NCBI GenBank assembly: GCA_963766935.1
Contig: CAVYBY010000012.1
Coordinates: forward strand, 62,001 to 126,000
Direction: 5' to 3'
DNA length: 64,000 bases
Origin: CAVYBY01 sp963766935
GTDB lineage: Bacteria; Actinomycetota; UBA4738; HRBIN12
Shown: positions 37,428 through 46,491 of the stretch, one piece after another
Numbering within the stretch: the first letter of the stretch is position 1
How the letters are laid out: the number at the start of each line of letters is the position of its first letter
Notes under the pieces: generated by a model
What the model was told of the DNA's origin: nothing
The model's database searches: none
The model's input: the letters and a program-made list of their open reading frames with translations, nothing else
Made by a program: the position numbers and the translations under genes

Positions 37428-39116
37428 ATGAGCACGATCGAAGGGGAACCGGCGCCGGTGGACGGCTCGCTCGGCGAGCCGGCGGCGGAAGCGCGGCGGC
37501 GGCGTCCGTCGGGCGAACCGCCGCCGCTACCCCGCGACATCGGTCGATCGGGGCGGTTCCTCCTGTTCATGGTCGTCTACTTCGCGGCCGTGTTGATCGG
37601 GACCCTGGCCTTCTCCCCGCTCGAGCGCCTGTTCGAGCGGTTCGACGCGCAGCGGACCAAGCTCTTCGTGGACATCCGCACCGGCTGGCTGACCAACGTG
37701 GCGCTCGCGGTCAACATCCTCGCCTCGCGATGGACGATCCGGATCCTTCGGTGGAGCACGATCCTGACCCTCATCGCGTTCCGGCGATGGCGGCATCTGG
37801 CCGTGTTCGTCGGGGCCATCTTGACCACCGAGGTCATCGCCTACCAGACCTCGCTGTTCATGGCGCGACCCCGCCCCCTGGGCGTCGAGAGCCTTGCTCC
37901 GTGGAACGGCTACTCGATGCCGTCGGGGCCGCTTGCCGGCCTCGCCGTCACCCTCACGGGCATCACCTACTCCATCCTCACCCACGGCCGGGCCCGCTAT
38001 CTCGCGAAGTGGTTCATCGCAGGAACGCTCCTCGCGGTGGTGTTCGCACGCATCTACCTCGGGGTGGACCAGATGACGAGTGCGGGCTTCGGCGCCGTCT
38101 TCGGCGTTGCCGTCGGTCTGTGCGCGTTCCGGTGGTTCACGCCGAACGACGTCTTCCCCGTCACGTACCGGCGAGGCAAGGCTGCCCATCTCGACGTCGG
38201 AGGACGGCGGGGGCAGGCCATCGTGACGGCCGTGAGCGATCAGCTCGCCCTGCGCGTGCTCGACGTGAAGCCCGTCGGGCTTGCGGGATCAGGCGGGTCG
38301 ACGCCCCTTCGACTGCGGGTTGCGGCAAGCGGAGACCGGCCGGAGCAGCATCTGTTCGCCAAGCTCTATGCCAAGAGTCACGTGCGCGCCGACCGCTGGT
38401 ACAAGCTCGGCCGGACCATCCTCTACGGCGCCCTCGAGGACGAGAAGCCGTTCCAGTCGGTGCGGCGATTCGTGGAGTACGAGGACTACACGCTGCGGCT
38501 GATGGCCGACGCGCAGCTGCCGGTCCCCCATCCCCTCGGGGTGGTCGAGATCACCCCGGAACGCGAGTACATGATCATGATGGAGTTCTTCGACGACAGC
38601 GTCGAGATCTCCGAGGCCGAGGTGACCGACCACATCGTCGACCAGGGCCTCGAGCTGATCCGCCGGATGTGGGACCTGGGCCTCGCCCACCGGGACATCA
38701 AGCCCGCCAACCTCATGGTCCAGCGGGGCGAGCTGCGGCTGATCGACGTCTTCTTCGTCCAGGTGCGCCCGTCCCCGTGGCGTCAGGCCGTCGACCTCGC
38801 GAACATGATGATGGTCCTGGCGCTTCGCACCGACGCCCGGCTCGTGTACGAGCACGCGCTCCGCCTGTTCACCCCCGACGAGCTGGCCGAGGCCTTCGCC
38901 GCGGCCCGCGGCGTGGCCAGCCCGACCCAGCTGCGGTCGATGATGAAGGCCGACGGGCGCGACCTGCTGACGGAGTTCCGGGCGCTGGCTCCGCCGCGGC
39001 GGCCCGTCGTCATCCAGCGGTGGAGCGTCCGGCGCATCGCGCTGACCGCCGGCGTGGCGATGGCCGGCGCGTTCGCCGTGCTGATGGTCGTCAACAACTG
39101 GGCGGTGTTCGCGTGA
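37428..39116 (+). CDS. membrane PAP2-like domain fused to a protein-kinase-like domain
   Basis: 562 residues. The N-terminal half has about six transmembrane helices and the outline of a PAP2 phosphatase: ARPRP near 146-150, PSGP at 165-168 and ARIYLGVDQMTS at 207-218. The catalytic His of PSGH is Pro168, the His of SRx5H is Asp214, and the following Asp is Ser218, so phosphatase activity is unlikely. The C-terminal half is kinase-like: LFAKLYAK as candidate nucleotide-binding Lys, and HRDIKPANL at 421-429 with LIDVFFVQ where DFG-like metal binding would be. One more hydrophobic helix ends the protein. Possible lipid or sugar kinase; substrate unknown. Its stop overlaps the next gene. Confidence 0.8.
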   Translation: MSTIEGEPAPVDGSLGEPAAEARRRRPSGEPPPLPRDIGRSGRFLLFMVVYFAAVLIGTLAFSPLERLFERFDAQRTKLFVDIRTGWLTNVALAVNILASRWTIRILRWSTILTLIAFRRWRHLAVFVGAILTTEVIAYQTSLFMARPRPLGVESLAPWNGYSMPSGPLAGLAVTLTGITYSILTHGRARYLAKWFIAGTLLAVVFARIYLGVDQMTSAGFGAVFGVAVGLCAFRWFTPNDVFPVTYRRGKAAHLDVGGRRGQAIVTAVSDQLALRVLDVKPVGLAGSGGSTPLRLRVAASGDRPEQHLFAKLYAKSHVRADRWYKLGRTILYGALEDEKPFQSVRRFVEYEDYTLRLMADAQLPVPHPLGVVEITPEREYMIMMEFFDDSVEISEAEVTDHIVDQGLELIRRMWDLGLAHRDIKPANLMVQRGELRLIDVFFVQVRPSPWRQAVDLANMMMVLALRTDARLVYEHALRLFTPDELAEAFAAARGVASPTQLRSMMKADGRDLLTEFRALAPPRRPVVIQRWSVRRIALTAGVAMAGAFAVLMVVNNWAVFA

Positions 39117-39673
39117 AGCGGTGGACGGGGCTCGTCCTGCTCGCTCTCGCCGGGGCCTCCTGCACGACGGCGCAGGCGTCCCCGCCCCTTTGCAGCCGCA
39201 CGGACGCGCAGGTCTTCATCCTGGTCGCGCAGGCGGTGCCCTCGGCGACCAAGCTTCCGTGCATCGCGGCCGTCCCGGCCGGCTGGCGCTTCGGAGGCTC
39301 CGCCGTCCAATCCGACCTCGTGCGTCTGTGGCTCGACTCCGACGTCGCCGGTGTGCACGCGGTCGAGGTGCGCCTCTCGGCTGCCTGCGACACGCGAGGC
39401 GCGGTCGACGTGCCGCCGGCGCCCGGAGAGGCCGGGACGACGGTCTTCCAGAAGCCGACCAGCCTGCGGCCGTTCGCCGGCGAGCGATTCATCGTCTTCG
39501 TCGGCGGATGCCTGACGACGCGGTACCGCTTCGCGCCCGGGTCTCCGAGCACCCTGGCGTTCGAGGCGGACACGGCGCTCGGTCTTCTGGAACGCCGCAG
39601 CGTCGTCGATCGCGTGCGCGACGATTTCGGCCTGACCCTGTGTGGCGCCGACGCTCCGCCGTGCCCGTCATGA
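39113..39673 (+). CDS. lipoprotein of unknown function
   Basis: 186 residues starting at a GTG that overlaps the previous stop (GTGA). Signal peptide with lipobox LAGASC near residue 17. Four further cysteines (PLCSRTDAQ, KLPCIAAVP, SAACDTRG, GGCLTTRY) plus two near the C-terminus suggest disulfide bonds outside the membrane. No family recognised. Its position between two PAP2-type membrane genes with four-base overlaps on both sides indicates one operon and a common envelope role. Confidence 0.75.
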   Translation: MKRWTGLVLLALAGASCTTAQASPPLCSRTDAQVFILVAQAVPSATKLPCIAAVPAGWRFGGSAVQSDLVRLWLDSDVAGVHAVEVRLSAACDTRGAVDVPPAPGEAGTTVFQKPTSLRPFAGERFIVFVGGCLTTRYRFAPGSPSTLAFEADTALGLLERRSVVDRVRDDFGLTLCGADAPPCPS

Positions 39674-40443
39674 GCATGGACGCGCTCCGCGCCCGCCCCC
39701 CTTCGCCCGAGGCGGCGGCGCTTCGGAACCATCGCCGCGCCCTCCTGTATGCGTTCGGCCTGCTTGCCCTGCTCGTCGTCCTCCTTGCGGCCGTGGGCCG
39801 GCACCCGCCGGCCGAGGCTCCACGCACGGCCTTTCGCCCCATCGGGACGCTCGACGGCAACGTGACCGGGTGGATGCGGGACATCAGGGACACGCCGCTC
39901 ACCGGCACGTTCCGCGTCCTGGACAAGATCGGGTCGGGAGTGGTGACGATCCCGCTACGCGCGGTCGCGGCGCTGTTCCTGCTCTTCCGGCGCCGGTGGC
40001 GGGCGGCCTCGGCGTTCATCCTCACGTGGGCCGCCTCCGAGATCCTGCTGACGACGTTCAAGGCCTGGTTCCATCGCGGCCGCCCGATGGGTTCGTTGGT
40101 GTCGGTGCACGGGTACTCGTTCCCGTCGGGTCACGCCATCGCCGCGTCGGCGATCGGTGTGGCGCTCGTCCTCGCGTTCATGGGCGCCGGGCCGAGGCGC
40201 CGCAAATGGGAATGGCTCGCGATCGGCTTCACGTTCGCGATGGCCTTCTCCCGTGTGTACCTGCATGCTCACTGGCTCTCCGACGTGGTCGCCGGCGTGC
40301 TCTTGGGGTTCGGGGTCGCCGTGGCCTCTGCCGGGCTCGTCGGCGAGGTGGTGAGCTTGGTCCGCCCGGATCCGCTTCAGTCGGCCACCGGCGAGCCGCC
40401 CACGGGCTCGACGGCCCCACCCGCCGGCTCACGCGGCTCCTGA
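39670..40443 (+). CDS. PAP2-family membrane phosphatase
   Basis: 257 residues, about five or six transmembrane helices. All three catalytic motifs are intact: KAWFHRGRP, SFPSGHA and SRVYLHAHWLSD, so it should dephosphorylate a lipid phosphate or isoprenyl diphosphate on the outer membrane face. The ATG at 39670 overlaps the lipoprotein stop as ATGA. The last 67 bases overlap the convergent end of the MprF-like gene. Confidence 0.9.
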   Translation: MSMDALRARPPSPEAAALRNHRRALLYAFGLLALLVVLLAAVGRHPPAEAPRTAFRPIGTLDGNVTGWMRDIRDTPLTGTFRVLDKIGSGVVTIPLRAVAALFLLFRRRWRAASAFILTWAASEILLTTFKAWFHRGRPMGSLVSVHGYSFPSGHAIAASAIGVALVLAFMGAGPRRRKWEWLAIGFTFAMAFSRVYLHAHWLSDVVAGVLLGFGVAVASAGLVGEVVSLVRPDPLQSATGEPPTGSTAPPAGSRGS

Positions 40444-41475
40444 CGCCAGCCGCGCTTGCGCTGCCAGATCAGGTACGTGAAGGCGCCTACCGGGATCTGG
40501 ATTCCGTAGGTGAGGACGCGGAACAACAGCACGGCCGCGACGATCGCTGCCTTGTCCGCGTCACCGGCCACGGCCACCAGGCCCGCCGATGTACCCGAGA
40601 TCGATCACCCCGACCCCGCCCGGCGTCAGCGGCAGCGCGCCCAACAGGCGGCTGAACGCGAACACGGCGAAGACCTCCGACGTGCTCACGTCGTGCTCGG
40701 AGACGCTCATGTGCCGAAGGGCCAGCAGCAGCACGAGGAAGAGGACGAGATGGGAAAGGACCGTGGTCACCGAGAGCTGGACCCACCGGCCCCGGACCAG
40801 ACCGATCGTGTCGTTGCGGAACCGGACGAACCGATCGCCGAGCCCCGTCGCCGGGTTGCGGCGCAGGAGCCGCTGGAGCGAGCCGAGGATCCTCCCGATC
40901 CGATTCCCGACGGCCCGGGCGAGCCGATCGCTCATGAACACGGCCGCAAGCAGGCCGACGGAGACCCCGAGCACGACGACCCCCGCGACCGCGGCCACGA
41001 TGTACGCGGAACTGCTCTTGCCCGCCGCGACGAGGGCGACGATCGACAGGAGCGGCAGAGCCAGCTTTGTGAAGATGTTCCAGATCCCCGTCACCCCGAC
41101 GTACAGCGCGGTGTCGGTTCCGGAGAACCCCCACGATCGCAGGATGGTGTAGGTGAGCCCGACCGCGATGGCGCCGCCGCCGGGCAGCGTGTTCGCCACC
41201 GACGTCGTCGTCTGGGTGAGAACGGCGGCCTGGCCGAACCGAAGCCCCGGGAGCGCCGCCATGTTGGCGATCCAGTACGTGACGAGGTTGAACACGGTCA
41301 CGGCGAGCAGGGACCAGAGCTCGATCGGGGTGAGCGTCTTGACGGCCGCCCACACGCTCGAGTAGTCGGCGAACTTCGGCACCGCGAACACGAAGATGCC
41401 GACGACGAGGACGAGAGAGATGCCGAAACCGACCAGACGCACGACACGTTTCTTGGCCGGTGCCTCCCCCACCAT
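40377..41475 (-). CDS. MprF/AglD-type (UPF0104) integral membrane protein, one frameshift
   Basis: A membrane protein with about eight helices, related to the transmembrane part of lysylphosphatidylglycerol synthases/flippases: the signature LPGGGAIAVGLTYTILRSWG and SRLLGALPLTPGGVGVIDLGYIGG are clear. Near 40582 an extra G (GGCGGGCC for GGCGGCC) shifts the frame; the natural continuation VAVAGDADKAAIVAAVLLFRVLTYG and a basic tail end at 40377. No aminoacyl-transfer domain is attached. Convergent with the PAP2 gene. Confidence 0.85.
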
Positions 41476-41538
41476 CAGCGGAGCATAGCCTCCGCTCCGG
41501 ATGGACGCTCCGCGGAACGTGGGGTGGGAAGGCCCGGG

Positions 41539-42396
41539 TCAGGCGAGCACGACGAGCGGCTTCGCCTTCGCTCCGTCGTCGCAGTAGACACCGACGAACC
41601 TGCCGTCGTCGCCGAACACGCCGTAGGGTCCCGCGATCCCGGCCGGACCCAGCGGGCGGCCGTGCGAAGCGGCTTCGGCCTCGTCCCGGCTCACGTCGAC
41701 GCGCGGCAGATGACCCACCGCTCGCTCGATCGGCTGCGGCGCCTCCACGCCGTCCGGCGGGGCCGCCGCGTCCACCGAGAACGGCCCGATCGCCGTTCGC
41801 CGCAGGCGCGTCAGGTGCGCGCCGCACCCGAGCGCCGCACCGACGTCGGCGGCGAGGACGCGGACGTAGGTTCCACCGGAGCACACCACCCGGAAGTCCG
41901 CGTCACGGCCGTCGATGCCCAGCAGATCGAACGCGGCAACGGTCACGGGCCTGGGCGCCGCCTCGAGCGGAGTCCCCGCCCTCGCCGCCTCGTAGAGCCT
42001 GCGCCCGGCGACCTTGACCGCCGAGTAGGCCGGGGGACGCTGCAGGGACTCACCGACCAGCGCCTCCATCGCGGCGCGGACGTCCCGCTCGGCGGCGTGG
42101 ACGCCGGACGTCCGAACGATCGTCCCGTCGGCGTCGAGGGTGTCGGTCTCCTCGCCGAGCCGGAGCGTTCCCTCGTAGGTCTTCGAGAGGTCACCGAGGA
42201 ACCGGAGCAGCCGGGTGGCGCGGCCGACGCCGACCAGCAGGAGCCCGGTCGCCATCGGATCGAGCGTCCCCGCGTGACCCACCTTGCGGATGCCGAGCCG
42301 GCGGCGAACCCGGTCGATCGCGTCGTGCGAGGTGATCCCGGCCGGCTTGTCGACGAGCAGGAGCCCCTCGGGCCCCGGCGGAGCGTTCGGGCTCAC
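41539..42396 (-). CDS. truB: tRNA pseudouridine(55) synthase
   Basis: Makes pseudouridine 55 in the T loop. 285 residues: LLLVDKPAGITSHDAIDRVRR, catalytic Asp in GHAGTLDPMATGLLLVGVG, SKTYEGTLRLGEETDTLDADG, RPPAYSAVKVAGRRLYEAAR and CSGGTYVRVLAADVG. The C-terminal PUA-like part is short. Start overlaps the nrnA stop. Last gene of the rimP-nusA-infB-rbfA operon. Confidence 0.96.
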   Translation of the reverse strand: MSPNAPPGPEGLLLVDKPAGITSHDAIDRVRRRLGIRKVGHAGTLDPMATGLLLVGVGRATRLLRFLGDLSKTYEGTLRLGEETDTLDADGTIVRTSGVHAAERDVRAAMEALVGESLQRPPAYSAVKVAGRRLYEAARAGTPLEAAPRPVTVAAFDLLGIDGRDADFRVVCSGGTYVRVLAADVGAALGCGAHLTRLRRTAIGPFSVDAAAPPDGVEAPQPIERAVGHLPRVDVSRDEAEAASHGRPLGPAGIAGPYGVFGDDGRFVGVYCDDGAKAKPLVVLA

Positions 42397-43379
42397 GATC
42401 CGGCCGACTGATCCACCAGCGCTTGGACGAGCCGGTCGACCGCGCCGGCCGGACCATGGGCGGACGTGTACCCCGACGCGAGCCGGTGCCCGCCGCCGCC
42501 GAACGTCGCGGCGACGGCCGCCAGATCGTGCCCGCCCCGCGAACGCAGGCTCACCTTGAAGCGGCCGTCCTTCTGCTGCTTGACGAGTGCCGTGACGTCC
42601 GCGTCCCGGTCCGTGCGGACGACGTCGATCAGATCGTCGGTCTCGGTCGCGGAGGCGCCGACGGCCTGGAGGTCGGCCTGGGTCAGATAGGTCCAGACGA
42701 GGTCGGCCTCGGGAACGGCCGTCAGGCGGTGAAGCGCCAGCGCGGCGAGCTCGAGGTAGGCGCGGTGATGGTCCTCGTACAGCGCCTGGACGAGCCGCGC
42801 GTGGTCGAAGTCACGTTCGCGAAGCGACGCCGCCATCCGAAGGGTCGCCGGCGTCGTGGCCTCGTACTGGAACCGGCCGGTATCCGTGACGAGCCCCGCG
42901 TACAGGCACGCCGCGGCCTCGGCCGACAGCTCGCCGCCCATCACAGCGATCAACCGGAACACCACCTCGCAGGTCGACGATGCGTCGGGGTCGATCAGCG
43001 GGATGGTCCCGAGCCCGTCGTTGGAGCGATGGTGGTCGATCCAGATCAGCTCGGTCGCGCGGCCGGCCACCGGCGTCAGCACGGCGAGCCGGTCGAGCGA
43101 AGCGCAGTCGCATGTCACCATCACGGCCGGCGACGACGGCACCTCGCGAGGCTCGACGATCCGGTCGGAACCCGGCAGCATGGCCGCCCACCGTGGAAGG
43201 TCGACCGGCTCGTTCGGCACCGAGCAGACGGTTCGCGAGCCGGAGCGTTCGAGATGATCCGCGAGCGCCAGCATCGAACCCAGCGCGTCCGGATCGGGGT
43301 TCACATGACACACGAGCACCACGTCGGGCGCCCCTCGAAGCACCTCGGCAGCGCGCGCAAGCCGGTCGTCGAACGTCAT
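42393..43379 (-). CDS. DHH/DHHA1 phosphoesterase, NrnA-type oligoribonuclease
   Basis: Degrades nanoRNA and probably pAp or cyclic-dinucleotide products. 328 residues: VCHVNPDPDALGSMLAL, IDHHRSNDG (DHH), TDTGRFQYEATTP, and the C-terminal DHHA1 glycine motif ATFGGGGHRLASGYT. Position between rbfA and truB is typical of Gram-positives and actinobacteria. Start and stop overlap neighbours by four bases. Confidence 0.93.
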   Translation of the reverse strand: MTFDDRLARAAEVLRGAPDVVLVCHVNPDPDALGSMLALADHLERSGSRTVCSVPNEPVDLPRWAAMLPGSDRIVEPREVPSSPAVMVTCDCASLDRLAVLTPVAGRATELIWIDHHRSNDGLGTIPLIDPDASSTCEVVFRLIAVMGGELSAEAAACLYAGLVTDTGRFQYEATTPATLRMAASLRERDFDHARLVQALYEDHHRAYLELAALALHRLTAVPEADLVWTYLTQADLQAVGASATETDDLIDVVRTDRDADVTALVKQQKDGRFKVSLRSRGGHDLAAVAATFGGGGHRLASGYTSAHGPAGAVDRLVQALVDQSAGS

Positions 43380-43780
43380 GAGTCCTCCCGATCCGTTGGC
43401 AGATTCGTTGGCGGATCCCTTGGCAGCTCCGTCGACCCGTCCCGGTGGAGCTGGTCGATGATCTGGTCGATCCGCCGGCCGGCGGCGAGCGACGTGTCCT
43501 CCTCGAACTCCAGATCGGGCAGGAACTTCAAACGCACCTGCGCCCCGAGGGCGGACCGAAGATGCGCCCGGGCCGACCGAAGCCCCGCCGCCGAAGCGTT
43601 GCGCTGGCGCTCGTCGCCGAACGACGTGAAGAAGACCCGGGCATGGCGCAGATCGGGCGTGACGCGCACCGCGGTCACCGTGACGAATCCGATTCTGGGG
43701 TCTTTGAGCCGCTGGATCTCCTCGGCAAGGACCTCACGGAACTCCTCCTGGACACGGTCGGTGCGTGCGCCGTGCGGCAT
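43376..43780 (-). CDS. rbfA: 30S ribosome-binding factor RbfA
   Basis: 134 residues. KH-like fold needed for late 16S maturation: RTDRVQEEFREVLAEEIQRLKDPRIGFVTVT, VTPDLRHARVFFTSFGDE, LRSALGAQVRLKFLPDLEFEEDTSL, and a short acidic/proline tail. ATG at 43780 lies just after the DUF503 stop. Standard position behind infB. Confidence 0.96.
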   Translation of the reverse strand: MPHGARTDRVQEEFREVLAEEIQRLKDPRIGFVTVTAVRVTPDLRHARVFFTSFGDERQRNASAAGLRSARAHLRSALGAQVRLKFLPDLEFEEDTSLAAGRRIDQIIDQLHRDGSTELPRDPPTNLPTDREDS

Positions 43781-43781
43781 G

Positions 43782-44075
43782 TCAGTCCTCCGGTGCGTGC
43801 AGCGTGAGCTCGGTCTCGATGGTCTCGACCCCGCCCCACCCCTCCACGAGGGTCTCGATCTCGTGCATGACCCGGCGCAGGTGATACGCCTCGTTTCCGA
43901 CCGCGGCCACCGCGATCGTGCTGCGCTGCCACAGGTCGAGATGGTCGACCTCCGCAAACGCCACGTCGAACTTCGAGCGGATCGCGCCGGCCAGAGCCTT
44001 GACCACGTGCCGCTTCTCCTTCAGCGATCTGCATCCGGGGATGCGCAGGTCGAAGCGCTCGAGGGCGACCAGCAT
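43782..44075 (-). CDS. DUF503 (YlxP-like) family protein
   Basis: 97 residues matching the small DUF503 family found between infB and rbfA in many Gram-positives: RIPGCRSLKEKRHVVKALAGAIRSKF, VAFAEVDHLDLWQRSTIAVAAVGNE, VMHEIETLVEGWGGVE. Function is not established; the family is assumed to be linked to ribosome assembly. ATG at 44075 lies 14 bases after the infB stop. Confidence 0.9.
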   Translation of the reverse strand: MLVALERFDLRIPGCRSLKEKRHVVKALAGAIRSKFDVAFAEVDHLDLWQRSTIAVAAVGNEAYHLRRVMHEIETLVEGWGGVETIETELTLHAPED

Positions 44076-44089
44076 GTCAGATCGACATC

Positions 44090-46219
44090 TCAGATCGTTC
44101 GGGCGACCTCCTCGACCTCGAACGCTTCGATGACGTCGCCCTCCTTGACGTCCTGGAAGTTCTCGAGGCCGATGCCGCACTCGAACCCCTCGCGCACCTC
44201 GGCGACGTCGTCCTTGAACCGTCGCAGGGACGCGACGCGGCCCTCGTAGACGACCACGCCGTCGCGGACGAGGCGCGCCTGCGCGTTTCGGCGGATCGTT
44301 CCGCTCTTCATGTAGGAGCCCGCCACCAGGCCGAGCTTGGGGACCCGGAAGGTCTGGCGAACCTCGGCCTCGCCCAGGATCCGCTCGCGTTCCTCCGGCT
44401 TGAGCATCCCCGAGAGCGCCGCCTTGATCTCGTCGATCGCGTCGTAGATCACTCGGTACAACCGGACGTCGACGCCTTCCTTGGCGGCCAGCTCGCGCGC
44501 GTTCGTGTCCGGCCTCACGTTGAACCCGATCACGACGGCGTCGGATGCGATCGCCAGCGAGACGTCGTACTCGGTGATCCCCCCGGCGCCGCTGTGGATG
44601 ATGTTGATCCGCACCTCGTCCTGCGGAAGCTTCAGCAACGAGTCCGTCAGCGCGCCGAGCGATCCCTGGACATCGGCCTTGAGGACGAGGTTGAGCTCCG
44701 GCGACTCCGCACGCTCCGCGCGCCGCATGAGGTCTTGCAGCGACGGGCGGCGCTGCGTGACGAGCTCCGCCGCCCGCTCCCGCGCCTCGCGGCTCTCGGC
44801 CATGTGGCGCGCTTCGCGCTCGTCCTCGACCTCTTGGAACTCGCCGCCGGACTCGGGGACCTGGCTCCATCCGAGCAGCTGCACCGGGCGCGAGGGACCG
44901 GCCGAGACGACCTGCCCGCCGTTCTCGTCGAGCATGGCGCGGACCCGGGCGAAGGCCGAGGCCGAGACGAGCGCGTCTCCCACCTCGAGGCTCCCCTTCT
45001 GGACGAGGACGGTGGCGACCGGCCCGCGGCCCTTGTCCAGGTGCGCCTCGATCACGGTGCCGCGCGCGAACCCGGTGGGATCGGCACGCAGCTCTTCGAG
45101 ATCGGCGACGACGAGGATCGTCTCGAGCAGCGCGGGCAGGTTCGTGCCCTCCTTGGCCGAGACGTCGACGAACTCCGTGTCGCCGCCCCATTCGGCCGGG
45201 ACGAGACCACGCTCCACCAGCTGGGTACGGGTGCGGTTCGGGTCGGCTTCCTCCTTGTCGATCTTGTTCACCGCGACGACGATCGGGACCCCGGCGGCCT
45301 TGGCGTGGTCGAGCGCTTCGACGGTCTGGGGCATGACCCCGTCGTCGGCCGCGACGACAAGCACGACGATGTCGGTGACCTTTGCCCCCCGGGCCCGCAT
45401 GGCCGTGAACGCCTCGTGACCCGGCGTGTCGATGAACGTGATCTCGCGCTCGCCGACGTGCACCTGGTAGGCGCCGATGTGCTGGGTGATCCCGCCGAAC
45501 TCCCCCGCTACGACGTCCGTGTTTCGGATCGCGTCCAAGAGCTTCGTCTTGCCGTGGTCGACGTGACCCATGATCGTCACGACCGGGGCACGGGCCTCGA
45601 GCTTCGTCTCGTCGACCACCTCGTCGGCGAAGCTGTCGCCCGCCTCCTCGGCGAGACCGACGATCTCGGTCTCGTATCCGATGTCGGCGCCGATCAGCTC
45701 GATCGACTCGTCGGAGAGCGAGGTCGTCGCGGTCACCCGCTCCCCCGCCAGGAAGAGGATCTTCACGATGTCGGCGGGCGAGCGGTCGACCTTCTCGGCG
45801 ATCGTTTGGGGGGTGGCTCCGCGCACAACTCGCAGCACAGGCCCGACCGGGGCGGCCGGCTCGGCGGCCCGGCGCTCGCGCACGGGCGCGGCCGCGCCGG
45901 TCCGGGCTCGGGGCGAGGGTGCCGCTGCGGGCTTCGGCTCGGCGGGCACGGCCGCGAGTGCGGGCGCGGGAACGGCGACGGGGGCCGCCACCGGGGCGGC
46001 CACCTTCTTGGCGCGCTTCCGTGGCTGCGGGGGCGGCTCGAGGATCTCGCGCGGCTTTGCCACCGCCGAGGCCTTGCCGCCGGACGCCCGCAAGCGCGGC
46101 ACGAGCTCTTCGGGGACGCTGGACGACGCCGACTTCCCCGATACGCCCATCTGGTCCAGCGCCAGCAACAGGTCCTTGCTGGCGACACCCAGCTCTTTCG
46201 CAAGCTCGTGAACTCTCAC
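44090..46219 (-). CDS. infB: translation initiation factor IF-2
   Basis: GTPase that brings initiator tRNA to the 30S subunit. 709 residues: N-terminal IF2N helices (VHELAKELGVASKDLLLALDQMG), a Pro/Ala-rich linker, a second IF2N domain, the G domain with GHVDHGKT near residue 220, DTPGHEAF and NKID, then domains II-IV (GSLEVGDALVSASAF, IHSGAGGITEYDVSLA). The linker is short for actinobacteria, which often carry 900-1000-residue forms. GTG start overlaps the ylxR stop. Confidence 0.97.
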   Translation of the reverse strand: MRVHELAKELGVASKDLLLALDQMGVSGKSASSSVPEELVPRLRASGGKASAVAKPREILEPPPQPRKRAKKVAAPVAAPVAVPAPALAAVPAEPKPAAAPSPRARTGAAAPVRERRAAEPAAPVGPVLRVVRGATPQTIAEKVDRSPADIVKILFLAGERVTATTSLSDESIELIGADIGYETEIVGLAEEAGDSFADEVVDETKLEARAPVVTIMGHVDHGKTKLLDAIRNTDVVAGEFGGITQHIGAYQVHVGEREITFIDTPGHEAFTAMRARGAKVTDIVVLVVAADDGVMPQTVEALDHAKAAGVPIVVAVNKIDKEEADPNRTRTQLVERGLVPAEWGGDTEFVDVSAKEGTNLPALLETILVVADLEELRADPTGFARGTVIEAHLDKGRGPVATVLVQKGSLEVGDALVSASAFARVRAMLDENGGQVVSAGPSRPVQLLGWSQVPESGGEFQEVEDEREARHMAESREARERAAELVTQRRPSLQDLMRRAERAESPELNLVLKADVQGSLGALTDSLLKLPQDEVRINIIHSGAGGITEYDVSLAIASDAVVIGFNVRPDTNARELAAKEGVDVRLYRVIYDAIDEIKAALSGMLKPEERERILGEAEVRQTFRVPKLGLVAGSYMKSGTIRRNAQARLVRDGVVVYEGRVASLRRFKDDVAEVREGFECGIGLENFQDVKEGDVIEAFEVEEVARTI

Positions 46220-46491
46220 TTCTTCGTCAACGCCTCCTCGATTTCCGCCTGTAGCCTACCGGCTTCCCCGTCGTCGCCACGCGCTCCCAACGCCCTGACC
46301 AGCAAACCCTTGTGCAGTGACGCGTCCGCGCACGCGTCACGGCGATGCACGTAGGCGCCCCGGCCCGGCGCGACCTGTCGGTGGTCGAGAAAGAGTCCAC
46401 CCGCGGAACGAGCGATCCGCAGCAAATCCCGCTTGGGGGCCCGTTCGCGGCAGGCCACGCACTGCCGCTGCGGCTCCCCCGCCACCGTCAT
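46216..46491 (-). CDS. YlxR (DUF448) RNA-binding protein
   Basis: 91 residues with the YlxR signature CVACRERAPKRDLLRIARS and GRGAYVHRRDACADASL. Binds RNA and modulates RNase P or transcription in Bacillus. ATG at 46491 overlaps the nusA stop (ATGA), but a GTG at 46485 has better spacing from GGAGGG. Within nusA-ylxR-infB. Confidence 0.9.
   Translation of the reverse strand: MTVAGEPQRQCVACRERAPKRDLLRIARSAGGLFLDHRQVAPGRGAYVHRRDACADASLHKGLLVRALGARGDDGEAGRLQAEIEEALTKK

Noticed and set aside
40487..41884. A 465-residue minus-strand open frame over the MprF-like gene
   Set aside because: Arg/Gly-rich shadow of the real membrane-protein frame at 40377-41475.
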